A stretch of 37,381 bases of DNA from Saprospiraceae bacterium (GCA_030645295.1 JAUSMG010000419.1:1-37381), one strand, 5' to 3'; numbered from the stretch's first letter, positions 1-8,633 are shown. Numbers and translations: made by a program. The notes: generated from the letters alone by a model not told the origin.

Positions 1-46
1 AGCGTGCTGATAAAATAAGAACTGCGCGCAACAGCAATAGATCCCA

Positions 47-1030
47 TCACTCAATTTTCAAAGTCTTCACCTCTCCGGTTGGCGTAACCAGGATAAATTC
101 CTTTTTAACAACGGTTTTTTGGGCAGGAACCCGCTCCGGGAGGGTAAAACGTACCACGAGATTGTAGGAGAACTGCACCGCGGGTTCCAGGATCTCCGGG
201 TTGATCACGATATCGTAATCGTTGGCAGGCACTGCGTTGTAGAAGCGCGAGGTGATTTTGTCCGCAGCATTCACCTTGCTGTTTTCGTCAAGATCGAGCC
301 GCTGGGTGCTGAATGCCTGATAACTTTCGTAGCGGTCGATGGGGTAGGCTACCCAGGCATTTTCAGCGCTTACCACATAGGCTGAGTCCAGTCGAATTCC
401 GAGCGTTTTGTACTGATTTTCAATCTTTTTGAGGTATTGAAACGTTGTTCCACGAAGTTCAGAATAAATGCCTTCTGAGTCTTTGACAAAGTAATCCACC
501 TTGACAATATCATAGATTTCCTGTCGTGCAGCAGCGGTCACGATGCGTTCTAGCAGTGCGGGATTGGTGTAACGGATGTGGATGTTCTTCTGCAACTCAA
601 AGCCCTTGGGGATTTCCGTATAGGTCTTGCGGGAAAAAAGCTTTTTACTTACATCATACTCGTACTTGGGGAGAAAATTCACCATGTCGACATAAATATC
701 CGTATCTGGAACACCAAGGTTTTTGAGATCTGAAAGTAACCCTGCAAGGCGGTTGTTGATTAGCGAATTGGTCTCATCTGCGGTTTTCCCGGCCTGAGTG
801 ACGCTGAAAATGGCTGTGTATGAATTGGCTTTTTGATTGGAAAGTGTGTTTACGCTGATCTCAATCTGGTTGTCGCTGATAAAATGCGCAGCCTTGGGTA
901 CGGCTCGGTACTGGGCATTGGGGACGATGTTTTGGTAGGTTTGCTGTTTTTCGCCGTAATTTCCCATGACCTGTGCGGTAAGGGACTGGCAAACGAGCGC
1001 GAGAAGTGGGAGGAGGAGAATGTTTTTCAT
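47..1030 (-). CDS. SIMPL-domain (DUF541-like) exported protein
   Basis: The 327-residue product starts with a typical signal peptide (MKNILLLPLLALVCQSLTAQ), so it is probably periplasmic or outer-membrane associated. The Met at 1030 is chosen because an upstream in-frame Met at 1054 would put eight extra residues before the signal sequence. The middle, with the phrases AIFSVTQAGKTADET and LGVPDTDIYVDMVNFLPKYEY, has the alternating strand/helix pattern of SIMPL/DUF541 proteins, whose molecular role is poorly defined. The C-terminal part (about residues 200-327) continues the same fold without a recognised extra domain. It is divergent from panD and no operon partner is visible. The family assignment is by pattern recognition and is fairly secure; the function is unknown. 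Confidence 0.7.
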   Translation of the reverse strand: MKNILLLPLLALVCQSLTAQVMGNYGEKQQTYQNIVPNAQYRAVPKAAHFISDNQIEISVNTLSNQKANSYTAIFSVTQAGKTADETNSLINNRLAGLLSDLKNLGVPDTDIYVDMVNFLPKYEYDVSKKLFSRKTYTEIPKGFELQKNIHIRYTNPALLERIVTAAARQEIYDIVKVDYFVKDSEGIYSELRGTTFQYLKKIENQYKTLGIRLDSAYVVSAENAWVAYPIDRYESYQAFSTQRLDLDENSKVNAADKITSRFYNAVPANDYDIVINPEILEPAVQFSYNLVVRFTLPERVPAQKTVVKKEFILVTPTGEVKTLKIE

Positions 1031-1167
1031 TTTAAGTTTGTGAATTTTGCCCACCTACGCTTTGGCTACGGCGGGTAAAAATGATATAAGTGTGTGAGCC
1101 CCAAACGCTCGCTTGTCCGAAATAATTGTCAAAACAAACTTTCGGCTTCGACTTTGCCTGGAGGCTC

Positions 1168-1175
1168 TACTTTTG
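1168..1175 (+). promoter_or_regulatory. Candidate -7 promoter element for panD
   Basis: TACTTTTG fits the Bacteroidota -7 consensus TAnnTTTG and lies about 50 bases before the panD ATG. A good -33 TTTG at 19-21 bases is not seen, so this is only a candidate. Confidence 0.35.
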
Positions 1176-1224
1176 CAACCGAATATAGGCTTTGGTTGTT
1201 TCCTGAAGCCAGAAAAAGAAAACC

Positions 1225-1584
1225 ATGTTCATCGAAGTTTTCAAAAGTAAAATACACCGCGTCCGTGTCACGCAAGCCGACCTGAACTATATCGGCAGCA
1301 TCACCATTGATGAGGATCTGCTCGAAGCCGCCAACATTATGGAAGGCGAAAAGGTTCAGATCGTCAACAACAATAACGGCGAGCGTTTCGAGACCTACAC
1401 CATTCGCGGGGAACGCGGCAGTGGGGTCATTTGCCTCAATGGCGCGGCAGCCCGGCGTGTGCAGGTGGGCGATATTGTTATTATTATTTCCTATGCTTAC
1501 ATGACTCCGGAAGAGGCCAAAGATTTTCGGGGTACGGCCGTGTTTCCCGACGAGCATAACCGGTTGGTAAAGGGTGTTGGATAG
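1225..1584 (+). CDS. panD: Aspartate 1-decarboxylase (pantothenate synthesis)
   Basis: PanD converts L-aspartate to beta-alanine and CO2, the beta-alanine branch of pantothenate and coenzyme A synthesis, in the cytoplasm. The 119-residue length is usual. The self-cleavage site is visible as Gly24-Ser25 within YIGSITID; cleavage gives the pyruvoyl group at Ser25. The family residues Lys9, Arg54 and Tyr58 are at their expected positions ([13 protein letters not shown]). The ATG at 1225 fits the conserved N-terminus [12 protein letters not shown]. The gene stands alone, divergent from the SIMPL gene. The C-terminal tail VKGVG is slightly longer than in many homologues but otherwise ordinary. Identification is very secure. 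Confidence 0.97.
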   Translation: MFIEVFKSKIHRVRVTQADLNYIGSITIDEDLLEAANIMEGEKVQIVNNNNGERFETYTIRGERGSGVICLNGAAARRVQVGDIVIIISYAYMTPEEAKDFRGTAVFPDEHNRLVKGVG

Positions 1585-1626
1585 TTTTACAAGTGGGTGT
1601 AGTTAAAAGCAACTCAAGTTTATCCA

Positions 1627-1634
1627 TATCTTTG
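1627..1634 (+). promoter_or_regulatory. Candidate -7 element for the 1696 gene
   Basis: TATCTTTG fits TAnnTTTG exactly and ends about 60 bases before the ATG at 1696. The -33 box at the expected distance is poor. Confidence 0.35.
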
Positions 1635-1695
1635 CATGGTGTGCCGAAGTCAGATTCGAAATGATTCATCTTAACACATATATTCTCCATAATTC

Positions 1696-2622
1696 ATGGC
1701 GATATTGATATTGAAAAAAATAAAGTTGCTTGCAATATTTATTTTGCTAACTTATTCGCTATCTGCTCAATACGAATTAGATGGCTCTGAAAAGTGGTCT
1801 GTCAGGGATGTTGGCTCCGGATGGTTTGGTGATATCAGTATCAATGATTACCTCTTTTTCATTGATGGAGATACGCTTATAAATAATATTACGTATCGAA
1901 AATTCTATGATAATCGTTTGTATACCAGAACAAATGGATCAGGTTCTGTTATATATGAAAGGGACACGTTTTACAGGGAATATTATGGCGCATTGCGTTA
2001 TGTTGAAGATTCTCTACGGATTGTAGACAGGTGGAAAATTGATGGCAGTGAAGTCCTAATACATAAATTTGACCTTTCGGTCGGAGATACTGTTAAAAAT
2101 CAATACAATAGTTATTTTTTTATTTGTACTAAAATAGATTCTGTTCCCTTTGGCAATAGTTTTAAGAAAAGGTATATCTGGTATCTGGACTATGGTATTA
2201 TTGAAGGAATTGGATTTACCGAATCAGGGCTTTTCCCCGAATTAGGGCTTGAATACAGCAGAACACCCTTTTGTTTTGAAAGCAATTCCGGCACTTATTT
2301 CTTTAATGGCGCCTCTGATTGCCTGCCCAATTTGCACCCCATCTCGTCGGTGGAAGGAAATGACCTAAAAAAGATCTCTGTTCAATTATACCCTAATCCT
2401 TCTCCCGGAGGTTTTAATATTGATGTTTCCAACGTGCCTGGAATATCAGTTCAACACATTCATATTTTTGATTCATTGGGAAAAAGTGTTACACCTTCTG
2501 ATTATTCTCTTGATTATTCCGAAAAAAACATTCGAGTAGAAATGGGGGAACTCAAAGGTTTTTTTGGCATATATATCTATAGCAATATTGGGGTGATCAT
2601 CAGGCCAATATTGGTATTTTAG
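1696..2622 (+). CDS. Secreted protein with C-terminal T9SS sorting domain
   Basis: The 308-residue product has a Lys-rich start, a hydrophobic core (LLAIFILLTYSLSAQ) and probable cleavage after SAQ. Residues about 25-210 match nothing I recognise; they are rich in Tyr, Asp and Gly, as in beta-rich Bacteroidota surface proteins. The last 80 residues begin with VQLYPNPSPGGFNIDVSN and contain IHIFDSLGKSV, the hallmark of a type A T9SS sorting domain, so the protein should be exported and anchored or released by the type IX system. The gene is visibly more AT-rich than panD, purA and priA around it, which may mean recent acquisition. It converges on the DadA-type gene. The substrate or role cannot be told from sequence. 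Confidence 0.75.
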   Translation: MAILILKKIKLLAIFILLTYSLSAQYELDGSEKWSVRDVGSGWFGDISINDYLFFIDGDTLINNITYRKFYDNRLYTRTNGSGSVIYERDTFYREYYGALRYVEDSLRIVDRWKIDGSEVLIHKFDLSVGDTVKNQYNSYFFICTKIDSVPFGNSFKKRYIWYLDYGIIEGIGFTESGLFPELGLEYSRTPFCFESNSGTYFFNGASDCLPNLHPISSVEGNDLKKISVQLYPNPSPGGFNIDVSNVPGISVQHIHIFDSLGKSVTPSDYSLDYSEKNIRVEMGELKGFFGIYIYSNIGVIIRPILVF

Positions 2623-2693
2623 TGTTATATCAGCATGTGTAGGGATCCTATGAAGAAGAAGATGTTAGGCACTGTTGTTGCCAACTGACTCAA

Positions 2694-4001
2694 TCAATAC
2701 CGCCCCGGATCAAACGCCCCCACCGCAATACTCGTCTTTTTCCCTCCCGCCATTTCCGACACCAATTTCCCGGTGGCAGCAGCCATACTCAGGCCAAGCA
2801 TAGCGTGCCCGGTCGCGATCATCAGATTCTCTGTTTTTTGGGCAAAACCGATGTAGGGGAGCCCATCCGCAGAAAGCGGGCGGTATCCAAACCAGATTTT
2901 TTCCTGCATTCTTTCTTTCAATTTTTTGAGATCAGCGAGTTCGCGGAATGCCAGGTCGTTGGCATAATCAGGAAAAAAACGCGGTACGGCCTCCAATATC
3001 CCCTGTACGCGTGGAAACAGGATCCGATCATTCATGGCGCCAATTTCCATCGTACTGCCGATGCGCAGGCGTTTGGCCCAGGGCGTAATCGCTACCTTGG
3101 CTTCCAGTAAAATGCAGGGGTGACGCAGGGGTTGATGCGGCATATTGACCGTCATGGAATAGCCCTTGCCGGGCATCATGGGAAGGTACTCGCCGACCAT
3201 TTTGGCGAGCGGCTGCGACCATGAACCTGCGGCCAAAACGACCAGATCCGGCGTAGTAAGGGCCTGACTTGAAGTCATGCCCTCATTCGCCTTGCGATAC
3301 CTGATTGTTGTGATTTCCCCTTTATCTTTTTGAAGGTCAACTACTTCTGCGTTGTAGATAATTTTCGCACCGCGTTTCTCCAGGTGGTCAGAAAGTTGCC
3401 GCATGAGATCGTTCGGGTACAGCATCGCGTCGTCCTTGTACCATGCGCCGCCGAGTACTTCGGGCGGAAGTTCAGGTTCAAGGGCCTGGCATTGCTCGCG
3501 ACTCAATACCTCAATCTGGAGACCGAGTTCTCGGCCCATACGCACATTGTCGAGTTCGCTTTTCTCGTATTTGGCAGTTTGGAAATAGTTGATACAACCT
3601 GTTTCCGCGTATTCAAAACTCATTTCGCCACTGGTTTCCCACTGTGCCGTGAGGTCACGGGAAAGCAGCAAGAGTTCGGCCATGGGGCGGGCACTGCGTT
3701 CAACATGGCTGGCATTACAGGCCCGTGCGAATTTCATGCCCCAGTCCATCAAACCCCAACTCAATGCTGGTCGCACGTAAAACGGACTTTTTTGTTGAAA
3801 CATCCACAAAATTCCCTGGCTGATGATTCCTGGCTGTGCAAGCGGCGCAAAATGCGAGGGCGATAGATAGCCCATGTTGCCAAATGAACAACCGTCGGAG
3901 CCGTCGCCGCGTTCGAGTACGGTCACCTCCCAGCCTTCTTGTTGGAGAAAGTAGGCGCTGCTTAAACCGATTACGCCGCCGCCGATGATCGTTGCGTTCA
4001 T
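2694..4001 (-). CDS. FAD-dependent D-amino-acid dehydrogenase family protein (DadA-like)
   Basis: This 435-residue protein fits the DAO/DadA family of FAD oxidoreductases, which oxidise D-amino acids or related imino acids to keto acids. The Rossmann FAD motif is at the very N-terminus (IIGGGVIGLSSAYFL), followed by the acidic end of beta-2 (VLERGD) and a GCSFGNMGYLSPSH segment typical of DadA. The C-terminal FAD-binding signature is RPLSADGLPYIG and then ATGHAMLGLSMAAATGKL. The length matches bacterial DadA (about 430). No alanine racemase or transporter is adjacent, so the substrate is open; D-hydroxyproline or sarcosine-like substrates are possible. It lies 95 bases downstream of purA on the same strand, separated by a long palindrome. 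Confidence 0.85.
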   Translation of the reverse strand: MNATIIGGGVIGLSSAYFLQQEGWEVTVLERGDGSDGCSFGNMGYLSPSHFAPLAQPGIISQGILWMFQQKSPFYVRPALSWGLMDWGMKFARACNASHVERSARPMAELLLLSRDLTAQWETSGEMSFEYAETGCINYFQTAKYEKSELDNVRMGRELGLQIEVLSREQCQALEPELPPEVLGGAWYKDDAMLYPNDLMRQLSDHLEKRGAKIIYNAEVVDLQKDKGEITTIRYRKANEGMTSSQALTTPDLVVLAAGSWSQPLAKMVGEYLPMMPGKGYSMTVNMPHQPLRHPCILLEAKVAITPWAKRLRIGSTMEIGAMNDRILFPRVQGILEAVPRFFPDYANDLAFRELADLKKLKERMQEKIWFGYRPLSADGLPYIGFAQKTENLMIATGHAMLGLSMAAATGKLVSEMAGGKKTSIAVGAFDPGRY

Positions 4002-4018
4002 GTGAATTGTGGATTTGA

Positions 4019-4084
4019 TTATTTGGGGATTTGGTTATTTGGGTGGCAAAGCTTGGGTGCTCGAATAACCAAATCCCCAAATAA
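4019..4084. repeat. Perfect 21-bp inverted repeat after purA
   Basis: The arms 4019-4039 and 4064-4084 are exact reverse complements, separated by 24 bases. The arm is built from the words ATTTGGGG and ATTTGGTT. It lies 13 bases past the purA stop and before the DadA-type gene on the same strand. No T-run follows on the minus strand, so it is not a textbook intrinsic terminator, although it could stop transcription or stabilise the 3' end of the purA mRNA. Confidence 0.85.
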
Positions 4085-4096
4085 CCCAATCTCCAT

Positions 4097-5368
4097 TTAC
4101 CGCACAATCAGTTTCTCCCGCTCCGGCCCCGTCGAGATCATTTTGATCGGCACCCCAAGCATTTGTTCCAGATCATTCAGATAATCCCGGGCTTCGGAAG
4201 GCAGTTTTTCAAATGCACGTATGTCTTCGAGGGAACAATTCCAGCCTTTGTATTTTTTAAGTAAGGGCGAAACGTCTACCTGGCACAGATCGAACGGAAG
4301 CTGGTCAGTCGATTTTCCACCGTATTGGTAGTGCGAGGCGGCTGATATTTCCGAAAAAATATTCAGCACATCGATCTTTGTCATACAGATCTCGGTCACT
4401 CCATTGATGAGCATGGTATATTTCAATTGTGGAATATCGATCCATCCGCAGCGGCGTGGGCGACCCGTGGTGGCGCCGAATTCCATGCCTTCTTTTCGGA
4501 GTAGCTCGCCCGTTTCATTATCCTGCTCTGTTGGGAATGGACCGCTGCCTACGCGGGTGCAATAGGCTTTCGTAATGCCAATGACACGCCCGATTTTCTG
4601 CGGCGCGACCCCCAATCCAGTGCAAACACCGGCAGTGACCGTATTGCTGGAGGTAACATAGGGGTAGGTACCAAAATCAATATCGAGCATACTGCCTTGC
4701 GCGCCTTCTGCAAGGATTTTTTTGCCACTGGAAAGGGCATCATTTACAAAATACTCACTGTCAACCATGGGCAACTTACGCAGCGTCGCCAGGCTTTCGA
4801 ACCATTCCCGCTCTGCTGTTTCCAGATCAAAATCTATGGGCGCGTAAATTTTTAGCAGTTCCATGTGCTTGGTTTTCAAGCTTTCATACTGCTCGCGGAA
4901 ATTCGGAGATTCCACGTCTCCGATGCGGAGGCCATTGCGCCCGGTCTTGTCCATGTAGGTCGGACCGATGCCTTTGAGGGTCGAGCCGATCTTGGATTTC
5001 CCTTTATGCGCTTCGCTGGCCGCGTCAAGCCAGCGGTGCGTGGGCAAAATGAGGTGCGCCTTGCGCGAAACGAAAAGCCGACGGCTGAAATCCACGCCAC
5101 TTTGTTCCAGGTTTCGCAATTCGCGCTGGAACGTGACCGGGTCGAGCACCACACCGTTGCCAATGAGGTTGTTCAGGTTTTCGCGGAAGATCCCCGAGGG
5201 GACGGTGTGCAACACATACTTGTTGCCACCAAATTTGAGGGTATGGCCGGCATTGGGTCCGCCCTGGAAGCGGGCTACCAAGTCGTAATCTGTGGCGAGG
5301 TAGTCCACGATTTTGCCTTTGCCTTCGTCGCCCCATTGGAGGCCGAGGATAACGTCTATTTTATGCAT
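4097..5368 (-). CDS. purA: Adenylosuccinate synthetase
   Basis: PurA joins IMP and aspartate using GTP to make adenylosuccinate, the first committed step to AMP, in the cytoplasm. The GTP-binding loop QWGDEGKGKIVD is at residues 10-21, followed by FQGGPNAGHTL with the catalytic His region, GIGPTYMDK, EGAQGSMLDIDFGTYPYVTSSN, and the C-terminal TTGRPRRCGWID loop that binds aspartate and IMP. The Met at 5368 gives 423 residues, the usual family length and the conserved start (MHKIDVILGLQWG); a Met six codons upstream is less likely. The gene is divergent from priA with about 100 bases between. The call is firm. Confidence 0.97.
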   Translation of the reverse strand: MHKIDVILGLQWGDEGKGKIVDYLATDYDLVARFQGGPNAGHTLKFGGNKYVLHTVPSGIFRENLNNLIGNGVVLDPVTFQRELRNLEQSGVDFSRRLFVSRKAHLILPTHRWLDAASEAHKGKSKIGSTLKGIGPTYMDKTGRNGLRIGDVESPNFREQYESLKTKHMELLKIYAPIDFDLETAEREWFESLATLRKLPMVDSEYFVNDALSSGKKILAEGAQGSMLDIDFGTYPYVTSSNTVTAGVCTGLGVAPQKIGRVIGITKAYCTRVGSGPFPTEQDNETGELLRKEGMEFGATTGRPRRCGWIDIPQLKYTMLINGVTEICMTKIDVLNIFSEISAASHYQYGGKSTDQLPFDLCQVDVSPLLKKYKGWNCSLEDIRAFEKLPSEARDYLNDLEQMLGVPIKMISTGPEREKLIVR

Positions 5369-5425
5369 AAAATCAGGTTCGGGCACAAAAGTCGGTAAAA
5401 GCCAAAAGTTGTCCGCATCTAATTT

Positions 5426-5458
5426 TTTGTAAACTCCAAGATGCCTGTTTTATCTTTG
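5426..5458 (+). promoter_or_regulatory. Promoter of priA (TTTG-N21-TATCTTTG)
   Basis: A -33 TTTG at 5426-5429 and a -7 TATCTTTG at 5451-5458 are 21 bases apart, matching the Bacteroidota sigma consensus. Transcription would start only a few bases before the ATG at 5468, giving a nearly leaderless mRNA. Confidence 0.65.
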
Positions 5459-5467
5459 TAAAAAACA

Positions 5468-7993
5468 ATGCTCCCCCTCTACGCCGACATCATTCTCCCC
5501 CTTGCACTGCCCAAACGCACCTACACTTATTCCGTGCCGGAATCATTGGCTTCTCTGATGCAAGCTGGCGTCCGTGTGGAGATCCAATTTGGTCGCAGTA
5601 AGCGTTATAGCGGACTGGTGGAGCGCGTTCACAACGATGCACCCGCCTATGCGGTGAAGCCGATCCTTTCGGTGCTGGATGAAGTTACGGTCGTCACGCC
5701 CCAACAATTCCGGCTCTGGGATTGGATGGCAGATTATTATTGCTGCACCCTCGGTGAAGTGATGTCCGCCGCGCTGCCGGGGCATTTAAAATTGACCAGC
5801 GAGACCAAACTCGTGTACAATAAGGCATACGGCGATAATTTTTCCGAACTCGATTCAGACGAATACCTTATTGCAGAAGCGCTTCAGATCCAGCAGGAGA
5901 TCATCGTGGAAGATGCCCGGAAGATCCTGAATAAAAAAACGGTTTTTCCAGTCATTCAACGACTTTTGAATAAAGGCGCCTTGTTTCTCCGCGAGGACCT
6001 GCAGGAAAAATTCAAGGCACGTAAAATCAGCGCCCTGCGCCTTGCCGAGCCTTTCCGCAGTCAGCCGGATCTGCTTCGGGAGGTTTTTACCGAACTCAGC
6101 GGGAAAGAACGGCAATTGGAGATCCTCATGGCCTATCTGGCGCTGGAAAAGCGCCAGCCTTTTGTCCGGAAACAGGATGTACTTACGAAGGCCGACGTTT
6201 CTGAAAGTTCGCTCAATACGGTAATCAAGAAGGGGATTCTGGAAAAATACGAACGCGAAGTGAGTCGGTTGAGTGGCTATGAAGATGATTTGGTGGAAGC
6301 AGATGAGCTGAGCAAACAGCAAGTGCGGGCGATTGATGAACTGCGGCAGTTGTTTGCCGTACCGGCGGCTTTAGCCGCAGGGATCTCGGATTCAGAGGTC
6401 AAACCTGACGTTTATGCGGCTAAATCCGCTGGTACAGTAAACGTAGCACTCCTTTATGGCGTGACGGGCAGCGGTAAAACCCGGGTGTACGTCGAACTCA
6501 TGCGGGAGGTCATGAAACAAGGCGGACAAATACTTTACCTCCTGCCTGAAATTGCCCTGACTACGCAGATAATCAGCCGATTACAAAAGGTTTTTGGCAA
6601 TGAAGTAGCGGTGTATCATTCCAAGATAAATACCCAGGAAAGGGTGGAGGTCTGGAAGTCAGCCGCCGCCGGGAAGCCCATTGTACTTGCTGCGCGAAGC
6701 GGACTTTTCCTCCCGTTTCAAAATTTGAAACTGGTCATTGTGGATGAAGAACACGATTCCTCATTCAAACAATATGACCCGGCGCCACGCTACCACGCCC
6801 GCGATACCGCCATTTTTTTGGCCCATATTTACGGGGCAAAAACCCTGCTGGGCACCGCAACGCCCTCGCTCGAAACCTGGCACAATGCCCAAACAGGAAA
6901 ATTTGGCCTCGTGGAAATGCCGGAGCGTTTCGGCGGACTCGAACTGCCCGCCATGGAGACGATCGACCTTCGCGAGCAGATGAAAAACCGCCAGATGCAG
7001 AGCATTTTTTCCACGCCACTGCTGGAAAATCTGCAAAAGGCATTGGACAATGGCGAGCAAGCGATCCTTTTCCAAAACCGCCGGGGTTATGCCCCCATGC
7101 TGGAATGCGAGGTGTGCGGCTGGAATGCGATGTGCCGCCATTGTGATGTGAGTCTCACGTACCACAAGTACACCGACCGACTGCGTTGTCACTACTGCGG
7201 CTATGTGCAGGAACCCGCCAAAACCTGCCCTGCTTGCGGCTCCGGCAAGATCACTTTCAAAGGGTTTGGCACCGAAAAGATCGAAGACGAACTCAAAATT
7301 TTCCTTCCCAACACCCGCATCGGACGCATGGACCTGGACACAGCGGGTACCAAAAGTAATCTGACGGCGCTGCTCAATGATTTCGAGGAGCGCCGGTTGG
7401 ATATTCTTGTGGGTACCCAAATGGTGACCAAAGGGCTTGATTTTGACAATGTTGCGCTGGTGGGCGTGCTTGGCGCCGATGCGCTGACCAAGTTTCCCGA
7501 CTTCCGTGCCGGAGAACGGGCCTTTCAATTGCTGACCCAGGTAGCAGGCCGCGCCGGGCGAAAGAACAAGCGTGGGAATGTACTGATACAGGCTTTTGAC
7601 CCCAAACACCCGGTGGTGCAGGAAGTATTACAGGGTGATTTTCTGGGCTTTGTAGACCGGGAACTGAAAGAGCGCTTTGAATTCAAATACCCGCCTTATT
7701 ATCGCCTAATTAACTTGGAATTGCGGCATAAGGAGCCCAAAATTGTGAACGAAGCAGCGGCGTTTTATGCCAAAATGCTCCGCCAGAAACTGGGCGACCG
7801 GGTGCTTGGCCCGGTGATCCCGAACATTGCCCGGATCCGAAATTACTTCGGGCAGAACATCATGCTGAAACTGGAAAAATCAGCGCCGGTGCTCGCCGGG
7901 GCCAAGGCGCTGATCCGGCACACCACGGAGATCATGTTGGGCAGGCCGGGCCTGAGTCAGGTACAAGTGGCGGTGGATGTGGATCCGGCGTAG
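5468..7993 (+). CDS. priA: Primosomal protein N' (PriA replication-restart helicase)
   Basis: PriA recognises abandoned replication forks and reloads the replisome using ATP-driven 3'-5' helicase activity. The N-terminal 3'-DNA-binding domain starts at LYADIILPLALPKRTYTYSVP. The helicase core shows Walker A (GVTGSGKT, about residue 332), Walker B (VDEEHDSSFKQ), GTATPSLET, and motifs V/VI (VGTQMVTKGLDFDNV, QVAGRAGRK). The insert with eight zinc-binding cysteines is complete (CEVCGWNAMCRHC through CHYCGY to CPACGS). The 841 residues are longer than the E. coli protein but fit Bacteroidota homologues, with extra winged-helix sequence at about residues 150-290. It has its own promoter and no operon partner. 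No defects are seen. Confidence 0.97.
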   Translation: MLPLYADIILPLALPKRTYTYSVPESLASLMQAGVRVEIQFGRSKRYSGLVERVHNDAPAYAVKPILSVLDEVTVVTPQQFRLWDWMADYYCCTLGEVMSAALPGHLKLTSETKLVYNKAYGDNFSELDSDEYLIAEALQIQQEIIVEDARKILNKKTVFPVIQRLLNKGALFLREDLQEKFKARKISALRLAEPFRSQPDLLREVFTELSGKERQLEILMAYLALEKRQPFVRKQDVLTKADVSESSLNTVIKKGILEKYEREVSRLSGYEDDLVEADELSKQQVRAIDELRQLFAVPAALAAGISDSEVKPDVYAAKSAGTVNVALLYGVTGSGKTRVYVELMREVMKQGGQILYLLPEIALTTQIISRLQKVFGNEVAVYHSKINTQERVEVWKSAAAGKPIVLAARSGLFLPFQNLKLVIVDEEHDSSFKQYDPAPRYHARDTAIFLAHIYGAKTLLGTATPSLETWHNAQTGKFGLVEMPERFGGLELPAMETIDLREQMKNRQMQSIFSTPLLENLQKALDNGEQAILFQNRRGYAPMLECEVCGWNAMCRHCDVSLTYHKYTDRLRCHYCGYVQEPAKTCPACGSGKITFKGFGTEKIEDELKIFLPNTRIGRMDLDTAGTKSNLTALLNDFEERRLDILVGTQMVTKGLDFDNVALVGVLGADALTKFPDFRAGERAFQLLTQVAGRAGRKNKRGNVLIQAFDPKHPVVQEVLQGDFLGFVDRELKERFEFKYPPYYRLINLELRHKEPKIVNEAAAFYAKMLRQKLGDRVLGPVIPNIARIRNYFGQNIMLKLEKSAPVLAGAKALIRHTTEIMLGRPGLSQVQVAVDVDPA

Positions 7994-7994
7994 A

Positions 7995-8033
7995 GGATTG
8001 ATTCGATTTTTCGATTGGGGGATTGATTCGATT
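7995..8033. repeat. Two direct copies of GGATTGATTCGATT after priA
   Basis: Copies lie at 7995-8008 and 8020-8033, starting one base after the priA stop codon. The unit is the reverse complement of the AATCGAATCAATC unit repeated at 9829-9893, so both sites belong to one dispersed family. Confidence 0.8.
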
Positions 8034-8057
8034 GGGGAAATCATGAATAAAATCCAC

Positions 8058-8065
8058 TATTTTTG
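8058..8065 (+). promoter_or_regulatory. Candidate -7 element for the toxin-antitoxin pair
   Basis: TATTTTTG fits TAnnTTTG and lies 24 bases before the antitoxin ATG at 8089. The -33 region is only a weak TTG about 23 bases upstream. Confidence 0.4.
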
Positions 8066-8088
8066 AGGCAAAATTTCGAGTGTATCAG

Positions 8089-8310
8089 ATGACAGCACAA
8101 CTTCAACCTGCGTATCAGTCTTTGCAATTTAACCAGTTACTGGAAATTGTAAAACAATTAGGAGCTTCAGAGCGAAAAAATCTGCTCCTTTTTTTGCTAG
8201 GGCATAAACCCGAAAAAGAAGACCACACGCTTACCCATTTCGCCAGCGAGCCAGCATTGGCTCAAGATTGGCTCACCGAAACTGAGGATGAGGCATGGCA
8301 AAATTTGTAA
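8089..8310 (+). CDS. Putative antitoxin of a MazF/PemK-type pair
   Basis: This small acidic protein (73 residues from the ATG at 8089; a GTG three codons earlier is possible) overlaps the following toxin gene by 16 bases, the usual arrangement for an antitoxin. It has a predicted helical N-terminus (SLQFNQLLEIVKQLGASERKNLLLFLLG) and an acidic C-terminal tail ending DWLTETEDEAWQNL. Such tails are common in Bacteroidota and cyanobacterial antitoxins that wrap the toxin. No clear AbrB- or RHH-type DNA-binding motif can be read, so self-regulation of the operon is uncertain. The role is inferred mainly from position and size. Confidence 0.7.
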   Translation: MTAQLQPAYQSLQFNQLLEIVKQLGASERKNLLLFLLGHKPEKEDHTLTHFASEPALAQDWLTETEDEAWQNL

Positions 8311-8633
8311 AAGGCGAAATTGTCGTTATCCCGTTCCCATTTTCTGATTTGTCAGGCAGCAAACGTCGACCCGCCTTGGTGCTGGCCGACTTGCCCGGGA
8401 ATGATATCATCCTTTGCCAAATCACTTCGCAAAACTCACCGAAAGACCCTTTTGCCATCGCGCTTGATGCCCCTGATTTTGCAAGCGGTGCACTGCCTGT
8501 ACCTTCCAACATCCGACCCAATCGGATTTTTACCGCTGATAAAAACCTGATTGTCAAGTCTTCTGGTATTATCTCCGATGCGCTACATCGGGCTGTTTTT
8601 GATGTTGTTGTTGGCATACTGAAGCCTCAGTAA
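8295..8633 (+). CDS. Type II toxin, MazF/PemK-family mRNA interferase
   Basis: The 112-residue length is right for MazF/PemK, which cleaves mRNA at short sequences when the antitoxin is lost. The conserved N-terminal strand pair is present (GEIVVIPFPFSDLSGSKRRPALVLA), with the Arg of KRRPALVL at the usual catalytic-loop position. The second conserved block, PSNIRPNRIFTADKNLIVKSSG, carries the family's R-x-x-K pattern, and the C-terminal helix is seen at ALHRAVFDVVVGIL. It starts inside the antitoxin's last codons, so the two are translationally coupled. It converges on the lysoplasmalogenase gene. The family call is secure; the cleavage sequence is unknown. Confidence 0.88.
   Translation: MAKFVKGEIVVIPFPFSDLSGSKRRPALVLADLPGNDIILCQITSQNSPKDPFAIALDAPDFASGALPVPSNIRPNRIFTADKNLIVKSSGIISDALHRAVFDVVVGILKPQ

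Noticed and set aside
6761-7609. 282-codon open frame opposite priA
   Set aside because: It is antisense to the helicase core and zinc-binding region of priA; the translation has no family features.
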